DNA from: Limnospira fusiformis SAG 85.79
GTDB taxonomy: Bacteria; Cyanobacteriota; Cyanobacteriia; Cyanobacteriales; Microcoleaceae
Reading direction: 5' to 3'
Length of the DNA: 64,000 nt
Assembly: GCF_012516315.1 (NCBI RefSeq)
Contig: NZ_CP051185.1
Coordinates: forward strand, 4,283,363 to 4,347,362
Position 1 is the first letter of the stretch. The number at the start of each line of letters is the position of its first letter. Of this stretch, positions 39,715 through 49,322 are shown piece by piece. The notes beneath the pieces were generated by a model that was not told the DNA's origin, ran no database searches, and was given only the letters and a program-made list of their open reading frames with translations. A program made the translations under genes and the position numbers.

Positions 39715-39785
39715 GCTGTAGGGGCGGGTTCCACGGTCAGCCATGCTTCCCAACAGTCAGCTTAATGAACCCGCCCCCCAAGCGG
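39715..39785 (+). repeat. P2 palindromic module inserted in the intron ORF
   Basis: GTAGGGGCGGGTTCCACGG at 39718-39736 and its pair AACCCGCCCCCC near 39768-39779 match the P2 module of arrays 1 and 2. Conserved ORF sequence lies on both sides (LLAVR before, QDQKTAGVDG after), so the module is an insertion. Confidence 0.8.
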
Positions 39786-39885
39786 GTCAAGACCAAAAGA
39801 CAGCCGGAGTCGATGGAGTGATAGTAATATCGCCTAAACAAAGGTTAAAACTAGCTGAGAGCATTAAGGGAAACCTCAAAGCAAA

Positions 39886-39955
39886 ACCCTACATGGTGCG
39901 TTACCAGAAAGTTTTTCGTTTCTCTGCCAAGTCTCTCAATGTAACGCACCCTACA
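39886..39955 (+). repeat. P1 palindromic module inserted in the intron ORF
   Basis: GGTGCGTTAC (39895-39904) and GTAACGCACC (39941-39950) form the P1-type inverted repeat around 36 nt. CCCTACA occurs just outside on both sides (39888 and 39949), possibly a target duplication. ORF sequence AKP and RVWIAKP flank it, so it is an in-frame insertion. Confidence 0.75.
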
Positions 39956-41128
39956 CGGGTGTGGATTGCAAAACCTGGGAGGGATGAAAAACGCCCTCTA
40001 GGAATTCCCACAATCCAAGACAGAGCTAGGCAAGCCGTGGTTAAATCAGCGCTCGAACCTGAATGGGAATCGAGATTTGAAGGCACAAGCTATGGGTTCC
40101 GTCCCGGACGGTCAGCCCAAGACGCAATAGGCTGAATAAATTCAGCCATAAATCAAGGAAATTACTATGTTCTTGATGCAGGTGCGAGACGTTCGGGTAT
40201 GAAATAGGGCTGAAATGCCCGAAATAACTACCCGGTGAGGATTCCAGCTCCGAATCTGGATATAAGGAGACCTCTCCTGAGCATCCTCATAACTGATTAT
40301 ATGTCCCGACGCTTAGGTAACTAAGCAAGGCAGGGAACTCAAGGTCATAAACGAACTGAGAAATCAGGGAGTAGAGAGTAACGGCGATAGCCACCCCCAG
40401 TTTTGGAAATCATAACTCCAGGATAGAAGCGGGGAACGGAAGGCGTAGGTCGGAACCTACCTCCTACTCGACCACTGCCAACCATCCATGATTAGGGAAA
40501 CCGAATGTCCGGCTTGAATCATCGTTAATACGGAGTAGCGAAATAGGTTGAAACGCTGCGTTCAAAAGAACAAGGGGAAAAGTAGGGTATTTATGTCATC
40601 ACCTACATAGACCTTTAAAAGTACCCCGGTTCTGAGGACAAATCTAAAGATGGAATGCCCGTCGAGACGGAACGTTTTAACCCCTCTAATGCTCTATTGC
40701 GAGTTGCACTCGTAGTAGTAGTGAAAAATTTAAGCGTATGCTTAGAGGGTGAAGGATGTGACCATAAGCCAATGCCCAACTGTAATGGTTGGGATATGCC
40801 CACAGGTCAGCAGGGTGTGGATATAGATACTGCGATTAGTAGGAGTATAATGGCGAGAGCGAGTTGAAAGACTACGCGCTGCATAAAGCTCAGAACATTG
40901 AAGTACGAAAGCGGGGGGTGGTAACTCTGTTCCTATAACAAAAAAGGGTATCCACATCAGGAGCCGTGTGCAGGGAAACTCGCCGGCACGGTTTTGAATG
41001 GGAGGTGATGGAGGTGACTTCATTATCGACCCCTACCAGAGCATGATGTTCAAGCTCTTTGGCAATCCCAAGCTGCTGCTAGTTCTCTAAGAATCGATGT
41101 GGTTTGGGGTAAGTTATTGTGGCAGGAT

Positions 41129-42001
41129 ATGACAGGTTTGGAGTCTGGGTGGGAACACCTATATGTTGAAACTAATAACATTCACCTTCATTCTGTGACC
41201 CAAGGACAAGGTGAATTAGTTGTTTTGTTACATGGTTTTCCTGAGTTTTGGTATGCTTGGCGTTACCAAATTCCGGCGCTTTCTCGTTATTTTAAAGTAG
41301 TTGTGCCTGATTTGCGGGGTTACAATGACTCAGATAAACCGGAAAGTGGTTATGATCTCGATACCCTCAGCCAAGATATCCGAGGGTTAATTCAGCGCTT
41401 GGGATATGCAAAAGCCCATATTGTGGGTCATGATTGTGGGGGTGCGATCGCCTGGAATTTAGCCCAAAAATTTCCAGAATCAGTTAACCGTTTAGCTATT
41501 TTAAACGCACCGCCTCCCCATAGGTTGGTTCAGGAACTTATGGGTAATTTTGATCAAATTCGTCGCAGTTGGTTGGTCTTAGCTTTTCAAGTTCCGGGGG
41601 TTCCTGAATGGCTAATTCAGCAAAATTTGAAAGAGTTTATCCGTGGTTTTCTGCGAGAACACGCTATCCGCAAGGGGGCTTTTAGTGCGGAGGAAACCGA
41701 AATTTATCAGGCGGCGTTAGAGAAGCCGGGAGTATTGCGATCGGCAATTAATTACTATCGTCAACTTCTGCAACCAGCCGGTTTATTTTCCAGTTGGATG
41801 CGTCCGCCCCAAATCAATGTACCCACATTGGTACTATGGGGAGAAGATGATTCATTTCTTAGCCAGAAACTGGTTGAGGGTTTAGATAAGTTAATTACCG
41901 CACCTTTTCGACTACAATTAGTTGCCGACTGTGGACACTGGATGCAGCAGGAAGTTCCGCAACTGGTTAACCGGGAATTATTGAGTTTTCTCAGGAACTA
42001 A
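41129..42001 (+). CDS. Alpha/beta hydrolase, epoxide-hydrolase-like
   Basis: A 290-residue hydrolase. HGFPEFWYAWRYQIPAL gives the oxyanion HGxP motif. The nucleophile elbow is HIVGHDCGGAIAW (Asp nucleophile, VGHDCGG), typical of epoxide hydrolases and haloalkane dehalogenases. The late acid lies near LVLWGEDDSFL and the His is DCGHWMQQEVP. ATG 41129 is chosen. The frame is open without stop back to the composite intron's 3' end (41036), giving LPEHDVQALWQSQAAASS and onward; this may be the tail of another gene's exon or a real N-terminal extension. The substrate is unknown. Confidence 0.88.
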   Translation: MTGLESGWEHLYVETNNIHLHSVTQGQGELVVLLHGFPEFWYAWRYQIPALSRYFKVVVPDLRGYNDSDKPESGYDLDTLSQDIRGLIQRLGYAKAHIVGHDCGGAIAWNLAQKFPESVNRLAILNAPPPHRLVQELMGNFDQIRRSWLVLAFQVPGVPEWLIQQNLKEFIRGFLREHAIRKGAFSAEETEIYQAALEKPGVLRSAINYYRQLLQPAGLFSSWMRPPQINVPTLVLWGEDDSFLSQKLVEGLDKLITAPFRLQLVADCGHWMQQEVPQLVNRELLSFLRN

Positions 42002-42005
42002 TGAA

Positions 42006-42044
42006 CTCCTCCCCCTGATTATAGTTGGAGACAGGGGTGAGGAG
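42006..42044. terminator. Hairpin between convergent hydrolase and recA genes
   Basis: CTCCTCCCCCTG (42006-42017) pairs with CAGGGGTGAGGAG (42032-42044) with one bulge around a 14-nt loop. It is a strong stem without a long T tract, located between two converging genes, so it probably stops transcription or protects the 3' ends. Confidence 0.6.
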
Positions 42045-42119
42045 TGCCAGACTCCACCAGGGGAGGCGATTACGTGCCTTTTTCCGCTGGTGAAAGGGGA
42101 CTTGATTTAACTCAATGAT

Positions 42120-43220
42120 TTATTCTTCATCAGTATTGTCGTCAACGTCTTCAAGATCATGATCATCTGTTTCGACATCATTATCATCGAGTTTAACAAC
42201 GGAGGTGGCTGATACAACTGCACCCCCGGCTAAAGCGGCACGGACTTCATCATCAATCTTTTTGGTAAATTCTGGGTTTTCCTCCATATAGGTAATGGTG
42301 CGATCGCGTCCTTGACCGATGTTATCGTTGTTATAGCTATACCAGGAGCCCTTGCGTTTAATCACTCCCGTTTCTTCTGCGAGGTCAATCAAACAACCGA
42401 TAGTTGAGATCCCCTGTCCAAAAATAATATCAAATTCAGCAATTCGGAAGGGTGGCGCGACCTTATTTTTAGCCACTTTAACTTTAGCGCGAATGCCATA
42501 CTCGTCCGAGCCTTTTTTCAGAGTTTGGGTGCGGCGAATATCAAGACGGACCGAGGCGTAGAATTTAAGCGCATTCCCCCCCGTGGTAGTTTCTGGGTTG
42601 CCGTAGACAATACCAATTTTTTGGCGTAACTGATTCAGGAAAATGACCGTACAGCCCGATTTACCGATATTTCCGGTAATTTTCCGCAGGGCTTGACTCA
42701 TTAACCGCGCCTGTAGTCCCATGTGAGAATCGCCCATATCCCCTTCAATTTCCGCGCGGGGAACTAAAGCAGCTACGGAGTCTACCACTACAATATCAAC
42801 CGCCACCGATCGCACCAATTGATCTACTATTTCTAAAGCCATTTCCCCGGTGTCAGGTTGGGAAACTAGGAGGTTTTCAATATCTACTCCCAGCGCCGCT
42901 GCATAGGTAGGATCGAGGGCGTGTTCAGCGTCCACAAAAGCTGCTATTCCGCCAGTTTTTTGGATTTCCGCGATCGCATGAAGCGCCAGGGTAGTTTTAC
43001 CGGAACTTTCCGGGCCATAAATTTCAATCACCCTTCCCCTGGGCAAACCACCACCTAGGGCCAAATCCAAGGTGAGTGCGCCACTGGAGATAGTTTCCAC
43101 CTTCATGCGGGCGGAGTCTCCTAGGCGGACAATAGACCCCTTACCAAAATTCTTTTCGATTTGGTTAAGGACTGAATTTAGGGCTTTCTGCTTTTCGGAG
43201 GTCTCGGTTTTGCTGGCCAT
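42120..43220 (-). CDS. recA: Recombinase RecA
   Basis: A 366-residue RecA. The Walker A motif is GPESSGKTT near residue 68, followed by the ATPase/strand-exchange region [22 protein letters not shown] and loop L2 region [22 protein letters not shown]. The C-terminus is acidic (many Asp/Glu, residues 345-366), as in other RecA proteins. ATG 43220 ([10 protein letters not shown]) is chosen; an upstream extension to 43457 would overlap icd and lacks conservation. recA is induced by DNA damage in many bacteria; no LexA-type box was identified here. Confidence 0.97.
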   Translation of the reverse strand: MASKTETSEKQKALNSVLNQIEKNFGKGSIVRLGDSARMKVETISSGALTLDLALGGGLPRGRVIEIYGPESSGKTTLALHAIAEIQKTGGIAAFVDAEHALDPTYAAALGVDIENLLVSQPDTGEMALEIVDQLVRSVAVDIVVVDSVAALVPRAEIEGDMGDSHMGLQARLMSQALRKITGNIGKSGCTVIFLNQLRQKIGIVYGNPETTTGGNALKFYASVRLDIRRTQTLKKGSDEYGIRAKVKVAKNKVAPPFRIAEFDIIFGQGISTIGCLIDLAEETGVIKRKGSWYSYNNDNIGQGRDRTITYMEENPEFTKKIDDEVRAALAGGAVVSATSVVKLDDNDVETDDHDLEDVDDNTDEE

Positions 43221-43417
43221 TAGCTTTGAATCCTGCTCAGAGTAAAAATTGGAAAAATTGGGGCTAAAAAATAGATCTATGTGATCATCTGACCCTCTAC
43301 CCCACCCTCTGCTCCCGGCGACAAGCTCAGGGAAGGGGTAGAGGGATTTCCATTTTATGTTAGCAGATGGCTTGTTGCCTATTTTCTGGTTAATAGGCGA
43401 TCGCCCATTGCTATAGG

Positions 43418-44836
43418 TTAGAAGTTGCGAATGATAGCTTCGGCGAATTCTGAACACTTGAGGGGTTCAGCCGGGGGTTCCATGAGTCGGGCCAGATCAT
43501 AAGTTACCTCACGGTTAGAAATCGCCGCCCCCAGACCTTTTTTAATCAGGTCTGCTGCTTCTTGCCAGCCCATATATTCTAACATCATCACTCCCGATAG
43601 GATTAACGAACCGGGGTTAACGCGATCGAGTCCAGCGTGTTTAGGTGCTGTACCGTGGGTAGCTTCAAATACCGCGCAGGTGTCACCAATGTTCGCACCT
43701 GGTCCCATACCCAACCCTCCTACCATAGCGGCGGCTGCGTCCGATAGGTAGTCTCCGTTAAGGTTCATGGTAGCCAGGATAGAGTATTCGCTAGGACGGG
43801 TTTGGATTTGTTGGAAGATGCTGTCAGCGATGCGATCGTTGACCATAATTTTATCTTTCCATTTACCATTACCGTGACTTTCCCATAGCGCCTCCAGAAC
43901 CCCCTTCACCTCATCGCAGATTTCTTGGCGTTTTTCTGGGGTCAGCGCATCAAAACCCGGTTCTACCTGGCGCGCGTTATCTTCCAGGGAGATGTCGGGT
44001 TTATGTTCTTTGTTGCCGAGGATCCATGATTCTCGTTCAGTGATACATTCTTCGCGAAACTCCGTAGTTGCTAGTTCATAACCCCAGTCTCGGAAAGCCC
44101 CCTCCGTGTATTTCATGATATTGCCCTTATGCACCAGAGTCACCATTTGCTTATTTTTGGGGAGGCGCAGCGCGTGTTTAATGGCGCGACGGACTAGCCG
44201 TTGGGAACCGATTTTACTGATCGGTTTAATACCGATACCCGAGTCTAGGCGGATCTGTTTTTTGCCATGTTCCGGGGTAGCCGGAATTAGCTCATTGTTG
44301 AGGGTGTCGATGAGTTTTTGGGCGATTTCCGTACCCTCGCGCCATTCAATCCCTAAGTATATGTCTTCTGTGTTTTCCCGATAGATGATCACATCGAGTT
44401 GTTCCGGGTGTTTGTGGGGGGAGGGAGTACCAGGATAGTAGCGACAGGGACGGACGCAGGTATATAGGTCATTAATTTGCCGTAGCGCCACGTTCAGGGA
44501 TCTGATGCCGCCGCCTATGGGGGTGGTTAGGGGGCCTTTGATAGCCACACCATATTCTCGGATTGCCGTCAGCGTGTCTTCCGGTAAATATTGATAAGTG
44601 CCGTATTGTTCGCAGGCTTCGTCCCCAGCGTAAATTTTAAACCAACTGATCTGGCGATCGCCGCCGTAGGCTTTGGCCACTGCTGCGTCAATCACTCGTT
44701 CTGTCGCTGGCCAGAGGTCTACACCCGTGCCGTCGCCCCGAATGAAGGGAATAATTGGGTTATCGGGAACAATGGGTTCTCCGTCAGAGAAGGTGATTTT
44801 CTCGCCTGTATCGGGGGGGGTAATTTTTTCGTACAT
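43418..44836 (-). CDS. icd: NADP-dependent isocitrate dehydrogenase
   Basis: A 472-residue enzyme that oxidises isocitrate to 2-oxoglutarate, the carbon skeleton for ammonium assimilation in cyanobacteria. Diagnostic segments: [16 protein letters not shown] near residue 29; [35 protein letters not shown] with the substrate Ser and Arg residues near 100-135; [17 protein letters not shown] near 150; and the metal-binding [14 protein letters not shown] and [24 protein letters not shown] toward the end. The length matches the long cyanobacterial type. In many cyanobacteria icd is NtcA-controlled; no GTA-N8-TAC was found in the upstream 130 bp. Confidence 0.97.
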   Translation of the reverse strand: MYEKITPPDTGEKITFSDGEPIVPDNPIIPFIRGDGTGVDLWPATERVIDAAVAKAYGGDRQISWFKIYAGDEACEQYGTYQYLPEDTLTAIREYGVAIKGPLTTPIGGGIRSLNVALRQINDLYTCVRPCRYYPGTPSPHKHPEQLDVIIYRENTEDIYLGIEWREGTEIAQKLIDTLNNELIPATPEHGKKQIRLDSGIGIKPISKIGSQRLVRRAIKHALRLPKNKQMVTLVHKGNIMKYTEGAFRDWGYELATTEFREECITERESWILGNKEHKPDISLEDNARQVEPGFDALTPEKRQEICDEVKGVLEALWESHGNGKWKDKIMVNDRIADSIFQQIQTRPSEYSILATMNLNGDYLSDAAAAMVGGLGMGPGANIGDTCAVFEATHGTAPKHAGLDRVNPGSLILSGVMMLEYMGWQEAADLIKKGLGAAISNREVTYDLARLMEPPAEPLKCSEFAEAIIRNF

Positions 44837-45420
44837 GATCTCTGTTCTTACTATAAACCTTCAGGTTTCCCTTATTCTGTCATGATTTTTGCCTGCACTC
44901 CGCAGCGATCGCCACAGAAATTTATCTTTTCTTTAGAATTACCCCTTCCCAAAGCTAGGGAACATAAACTATGATTGAGGAAATTTCGGTGCTCTATGAT
45001 GCAAAATCTGCATTCAGAATTATAACTTAAACAAATGCAATAAAAGTACAATTAGCGCTTCCAAAAATTTCACTTCAGAATTAGGGCGATCGGTGTATCA
45101 TTTTTTCAGGTGGAGGTAGATCAAACCAAAAACATTGCCAAGCACAACTACCTTCATGCACACGAGAGCGGGCATTGAGAATAAACATCAAAATACAAAT
45201 CTGGTTTCCGAACTTCAAGCTCAAACTTTCCATTGAGGATAACGCTTCTAGCTGAGTGTACATAATCTATATATCACCGGCTAAGTTCCGTGTAGGGGCT
45301 TGTTATTAAAGCCACAAGCGTTGGGGTTAAGGTTTTAGGTTACTTATTAATATTCCCCAGCCACTCCCAAAATAGTTGCCCGTAAATACTTCACTTCAAA
45401 ACCACTAGAGGTTATCAATT
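44837..45420. other. Intergenic region between icd and pckA
   Basis: About 580 bp separate two divergent genes. No gene is well supported; a 60-codon minus-strand frame (45081-45263) has an odd Cys/Trp-rich composition and no recognised family. The AT-rich parts near 44990-45080 and 45300-45415 likely hold the two promoters. Confidence 0.4.
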
Positions 45421-47142
45421 ATGGATAACGTAAGTACAGTCGATCGCAGTGATTATCAAAACGTTTCAATTCCCAGCCTAATCAATAAAAGGTTATCTGA
45501 CCAAGAACAAGACTTCCCAGTAGCTAAAACCGGAAAATATGTCGAGCGTCCTCTACAGGGTGATCCTACCTATGAATTAGAAAGTCTGGGTTGAAGAAAC
45601 CTAGGTCATGTTTATCACAACCTACCAGTTGCTATTCTGATTGAACACGCAGTAGCTAGGGGTGAAGGTGTATTAGCAGCCAATGGTTCCCTTTGCGTAA
45701 AAACCGGTAAATATACAGGTCGTTCTCCTCACGATCAATTCATTGTTCAAGAAGAGAATAATAAGGACGAAATCCATTGGAGAAAAATGAACGTCCCCAT
45801 TGCCGAAGGCAACTTAGATCGCCTATTTCGGCGGGTACGTTCCTACGTCCAAGGTCGTGATTTATATATCTTTGATGGTTTTGTAGGAGCAGATACCAAG
45901 CGTCGTTTTGGTGTGCGGATCATCAACGATCTGGCATCTCAAAACCTGTTGGTTCATCAACTGTTTATTCGTCCAACAGACGAAGAACTGCAAACCCACA
46001 ATCCTGACTTTACTGTAATTGCAGTTCCTGGACTCCATGCTGATCCCGAAGATGATGGCATCAATAGTGAAGCCTTTATCGTACTTAACCTGTCGAAACG
46101 GCTAGTAATTATTGGTGGTTCCAAGTACGCCGGAGAAATCAAAAAATCAGTTTTCTCCCTAATGAATTACTTTATGACCAAAGCTGATGTGCTACCTATG
46201 CACTGTGCAGCTAATGTGGATGACGCTGGTAATACGGCGTTATTTTTTGGTCTATCAGGGACCGGAAAAACCACCCTTTCGGCTGACCCGGAACGCTATC
46301 TAATTGGGGATGACGAACACGGCTGGTCAGAAGATGGTATCTTCAACTTTGAAGGTGGTTGCTATGCCAAAACGATCGCCTTATATCGGGAAAATGAGCC
46401 GCAAATCTGGGATGCGATCCGGTTTGGTTCAATGATGGAAAATGTAGTGCTTGATCACTACACTCGCATTCCCGACTACAATGATGGTAGCTTAACAGAA
46501 AATACCCGGGTGGCTTATCCCATTGACTACATTCCCAATGCGATTATTCCTAGTATTGGTAGTCATCCCAAAACCATTCTATTTTTGGCAGCAGATGCTT
46601 TCGGAGTTCTCCCCCCCATCTCCAAACTAACCCGCGAACAAGCGATGTATCACTTCATGTCTGGTTACACCAGCAAGGTGGCGGGAACTGAACGGGGAAT
46701 TAAAGAACCGGAAGCGACTTTCTCCGCTGGGTTTGGTAAGTGTTTCCTACCCTTAGAAGCGGCGGTTTATGCCAATTTACTGGGTAAACGCCTTGCGGAT
46801 CACCCAGAAACCAATGTATATTTGGTGAACACTGGCTGGTCTGGTGGTGTGTACGGAGTTGGCAGTCGTGTTTCCATCAAATACACTCGCGCCTTGGTGT
46901 CGGCGGCGGTGAATGGAGACTTGGATAATGTGGAATTCCATGAGCATCCGATCTTCAAGATTTGGGTTCCTAATGCTGTACCAGGAGTTCCGACGGAAAT
47001 TCTTGATCCGGTGAAAACCTGGTCTGACTCCCAAGAGTATGAAAAACAAGCGAAATACTTGGCTAAATTGTTTGTGGAAAACTTCAGCAAATATGTGAAC
47101 GTACCAGAGGAAGTAACCGCCGCTGGTCCGGTTGTCGATTAA
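45421..47142 (+). pseudogene. pckA: Phosphoenolpyruvate carboxykinase (ATP) gene with in-frame TGA
   Basis: The conserved frame starts at ATG 45421 (MDNVSTVDRSDYQ) and contains TGA at codon 58, within ESLG-stop-RNLGHVYHN, where family members have a sense codon. The frame then continues without error to the TAA at 47140-47142. Beyond the stop all key motifs exist: GKYTGRSPHDQF (substrate Arg), the kinase P-loop GLSGTGKTTLSADP, LIGDDEHGWSEDG, and the late RYTRALVSA-like segment. The longest uninterrupted ORF starts at ATG 45787 (451 residues) but would lack the GRSPHD substrate-binding part. So the gene is either inactivated, read through, or affected by a sequence error. Confidence 0.9.
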
Positions 47143-47149
47143 TCAAGGG

Positions 47150-47169
47150 TTGGGGGATAATTCCCCCAA
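47150..47169 (+). terminator. Hairpin after pckA
   Basis: TTGGGGGA (47150-47157) pairs with TCCCCCAA (47162-47169) around a 4-nt loop. No strong T run follows, so termination may be incomplete, but the stem is perfect and lies just after the stop between convergent genes. Confidence 0.5.
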
Positions 47170-47220
47170 TACCTGAAGAAGGTCTAAAATTAGGTCGCGG
47201 CGTTTTCGTCGCGATTTTGA

Positions 47221-47847
47221 TTATACTAAACCCGATCGCAAAGCGACGACAGCGACCATTACCCGGTCATCAACGGCTAATTTATTCATAATCCCCCGAA
47301 CATGGGTTTTAATGGTGTTAGGACTTAAATAAAGCGCCTCAGCAATTTCTGGGTTGCTTTTACCTTCCACCATAAGTTTGAGAACTTCTAACTCCCGGGG
47401 GGATAAAGTACCCAAGTTACTTTGAGGTAGGGGTGGCTTGAGGTGTTCCATAACCAAACGAGCAACTTGAGGATCTAGATAGGTTGCTCCCTCATAGGCT
47501 GCCTGTATTGCTACAATCAAACTATCAACACTTCCTCCCTTCACACAATAAGCATCAGCACCACTGGAAAGGGAAGCAAGTACCTCCGTTTCTGCTGTGT
47601 GGGAGGTGAGCATAACGACTCTGATTTCTGGTAAGATTTCTTTAATCTGTTTGGTGGCTGCAATACCATCAAGGCGAGGTAACCCGATATCCATAATCAC
47701 AACATCAGGTTTTTTCTCCTTAGCGGCTTCGACACCTAAATAACCATCTTCAGCAATACCAACCAGGGTAATACCTGGACAGTCAGATAAGACTTGCTCT
47801 AACCCTAGTTGCATCATAGGATCGTCTTCAACAATTAGAACGCGCAT
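47221..47847 (-). CDS. NarL/LuxR-family response regulator
   Basis: A 208-residue two-domain regulator. The receiver domain (residues 1-120) has VEDDPMM with acidic pair, VVIMDIGLPRLDG (phospho-acceptor Asp near 54) and VVMLTSHT (Thr) with the Lys in CVKGGS. The LuxR-type helix-turn-helix is LSPRELEVLKLMVEGKSNPEIAEALYLSPNTIKTHVRGIMNKL near residues 145-187. It activates or represses unknown targets. No histidine kinase is adjacent; the gene is transcribed away from moeA. The start is ATG 47847. The closest kinase in the window is the large hybrid at 58 kb, which has its own receiver. Confidence 0.93.
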   Translation of the reverse strand: MRVLIVEDDPMMQLGLEQVLSDCPGITLVGIAEDGYLGVEAAKEKKPDVVIMDIGLPRLDGIAATKQIKEILPEIRVVMLTSHTAETEVLASLSSGADAYCVKGGSVDSLIVAIQAAYEGATYLDPQVARLVMEHLKPPLPQSNLGTLSPRELEVLKLMVEGKSNPEIAEALYLSPNTIKTHVRGIMNKLAVDDRVMVAVVALRSGLV

Positions 47848-47998
47848 TATTGTTCACGGGAATGTTATAATAGCAGGGTTGCCAATGGTCACAAATGACG
47901 GCGGAAACTATAGTCAATATATTAGCTATTGTGGTTAATAATCCCCCGTTACATAGAGATGCAAGAGGAGTCCTGTGGAACCAAATGTATCCAAAATC

Positions 47999-49225
47999 TC
48001 AACGGACTTTGAGAATTTGGACAAATTCCCCGGCTTCAATGCAGGTCTGACCGACTGGAAGCATAGCCAGGGCGTTGGTTTGGGCGAGGTTAATCAGGTT
48101 TCCAGAATTTTGGCTTCCTGGGGCGAGGATAAATTGGGTTTCGCCATTGACCGATCGCAGATTTCCCCAAAGGTAGGTTTCTCGCTTACCCCCCGATCGC
48201 AATTCCATTGGCGATCGCACCCGCCACCATTCTGGTCCCCAAAACTCAGAAGTGAGTCCGCTTCGTTTTCTCAAGGCTGGTTGGACAAACCGCCAGCAGG
48301 TGACTAAGGCTGACACCGGGTTTCCCGGTAAACCAAAATACAAACAATCGGGAAAAGTCGCGAAGGTAAGGGGTTTTCCGGGTTTGACGGCTACTGAGTT
48401 GACCAGAATTTCTCCCCCAAGGTCAGCCAGAATTTGACCAACATAATCATAATCCCCGACGGACACTCCCCCAGTTGATAATACTATATCAGCGCTGAGT
48501 AGGGCTTTGGCGATCGCTGTTTTGAGGGCTTCGGGTTCATCAGGAATAATCCCTAAAATAACCGGTTCTGCGCCCATTTGCATCACCCAACTCGCTAAAG
48601 CATACTGATTAGAGTCTACTAGCTTTCCTGGGGCTATGGGATGCTCTGGGGGGATTAATTCGTTCCCGGTTGATATCAATCCTACCTTGAGTTTAGCATA
48701 AACTGGGACCTGCACACATTTGGCCGCGGCTAAAACTGCGATTTCTGCAACTCCTAAGCTAATTCCCGCAGGGAGTAGAGGGTCTCCGGCGCGACTATAG
48801 GACCCCTGATGACGCACAAAGGCTCTCAGTTCCGGGGTGGTTAGGATTTTGATGCGATCGCCATCGGGTTGGGTATCTTCTTGGATTACAATTGTATCAG
48901 CCCCAGCAGGTAAACAGGCTCCTGTAAAAATGCGCGCCGCTTGTCCGGGGGCGATAGTTTTTTGGGGACAATATCCGGCGGGTATTTCTTCTATGACTGC
49001 CAAAGTTACAGGATTTTCGGCGCTACTTTGGGCGACATCAGCATAACGGACGGCATAACCATCCATGGCGGAGTTATCCCAGTGGGGAAAGTCTAATTCA
49101 CTGGTAATCGGGGCGGCGAGAATGCGTCCGGTAGCCTCGGATAATTTGACCAGTTCTATATCTTGTTGGTGGGGTGGTCCTACTTGTTCTAGGATAATTG
49201 CCTCTGCGGCTTGGGCTGATAACAT
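47999..49225 (-). CDS. moeA: Molybdopterin molybdenumtransferase MoeA
   Basis: A 408-residue enzyme that inserts molybdate into molybdopterin. N-terminal signature: DFPHWDNSAMDGYAVRYADVA (residues 45-65). The molybdopterin-binding domain contains VGLISTGNELIPPEHPIAPGKLVDSNQYALASWV near 180-215 and ADIVLSTGGVSVGDYDYV near 253-270, followed by KPGKPLTFATF and FGLPGNPVSALVTCWRF. All motifs are intact. It sits 97 bp from, and divergent to, the cobalamin adenosyltransferase gene. Confidence 0.96.
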   Translation of the reverse strand: MLSAQAAEAIILEQVGPPHQQDIELVKLSEATGRILAAPITSELDFPHWDNSAMDGYAVRYADVAQSSAENPVTLAVIEEIPAGYCPQKTIAPGQAARIFTGACLPAGADTIVIQEDTQPDGDRIKILTTPELRAFVRHQGSYSRAGDPLLPAGISLGVAEIAVLAAAKCVQVPVYAKLKVGLISTGNELIPPEHPIAPGKLVDSNQYALASWVMQMGAEPVILGIIPDEPEALKTAIAKALLSADIVLSTGGVSVGDYDYVGQILADLGGEILVNSVAVKPGKPLTFATFPDCLYFGLPGNPVSALVTCWRFVQPALRKRSGLTSEFWGPEWWRVRSPMELRSGGKRETYLWGNLRSVNGETQFILAPGSQNSGNLINLAQTNALAMLPVGQTCIEAGEFVQILKVR

Positions 49226-49322
49226 ACAATCTCATTTCTGGGTTTTCGTCTCCATATTCTATAGCAGCTTTAGTCGCCTCTATGCTACAGTTGATCAGGT
49301 CCTACTCAGTGATGCGATCGCT

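Larger units (their letters stand above)
39499..40181 (+). pseudogene. Broken intron-encoded reverse transcriptase/maturase
   Basis: A remnant of the outer intron ORF. MTKASSKKGFEKSKPIKT starts at 39499 in one frame; a frameshift near 39555 moves to the frame IPWAKVQRKVFKLQKRIYQA. A P2 repeat module at about 39715-39785 brings a TAG; the same frame resumes with QDQKTAGVDG. A P1 module at about 39886-39955 sits in frame between AKP and RVWIAKPGR. RPLGIPTIQDRARQAVV and YGFRPGRSAQDAI follow, then TGA at 40133. The reading VLDA at about 40170-40181 (motif A) is cut by the inner intron. It is not functional. Confidence 0.85.
38786..41036 (+). mobile_element. Composite of two nested, decayed group II introns
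   Basis: The outer 5' end is GTGCGAGACG at 38786, followed by about 700 bp of domain I-III sequence and a broken ORF. At 40182 a second GTGCGAGACG 5' end appears inside the ORF; its following 600 bp repeat the same family sequence (AACGGCGATAGCCACCCCCA occurs near both 39027 and 40380). Only one domain V is seen (40961-40994, GAGCCGTG ... CGGCACGG), then a domain VI-type segment ending near 41036. The inner copy has almost no ORF. The outer copy's 3' half is missing. A third 5' scrap lies at 52456. Confidence 0.85.

Noticed and set aside
43221..43457. N-terminal extension of recA
   Set aside because: It overlaps icd and shows no RecA similarity; the conserved start is MASKTE at 43220.
45081..45263. 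60-codon minus-strand ORF between icd and pckA
   Set aside because: Its Cys/Trp-rich composition is odd, there is no clear ribosome-binding site, and no family is recognised, so it is not listed as a gene.
49065..49322. Longer N-terminus for the cobalamin adenosyltransferase
   Set aside because: The extension overlaps moeA on the other strand and is not like the family; ATG 49323 fits the usual start.
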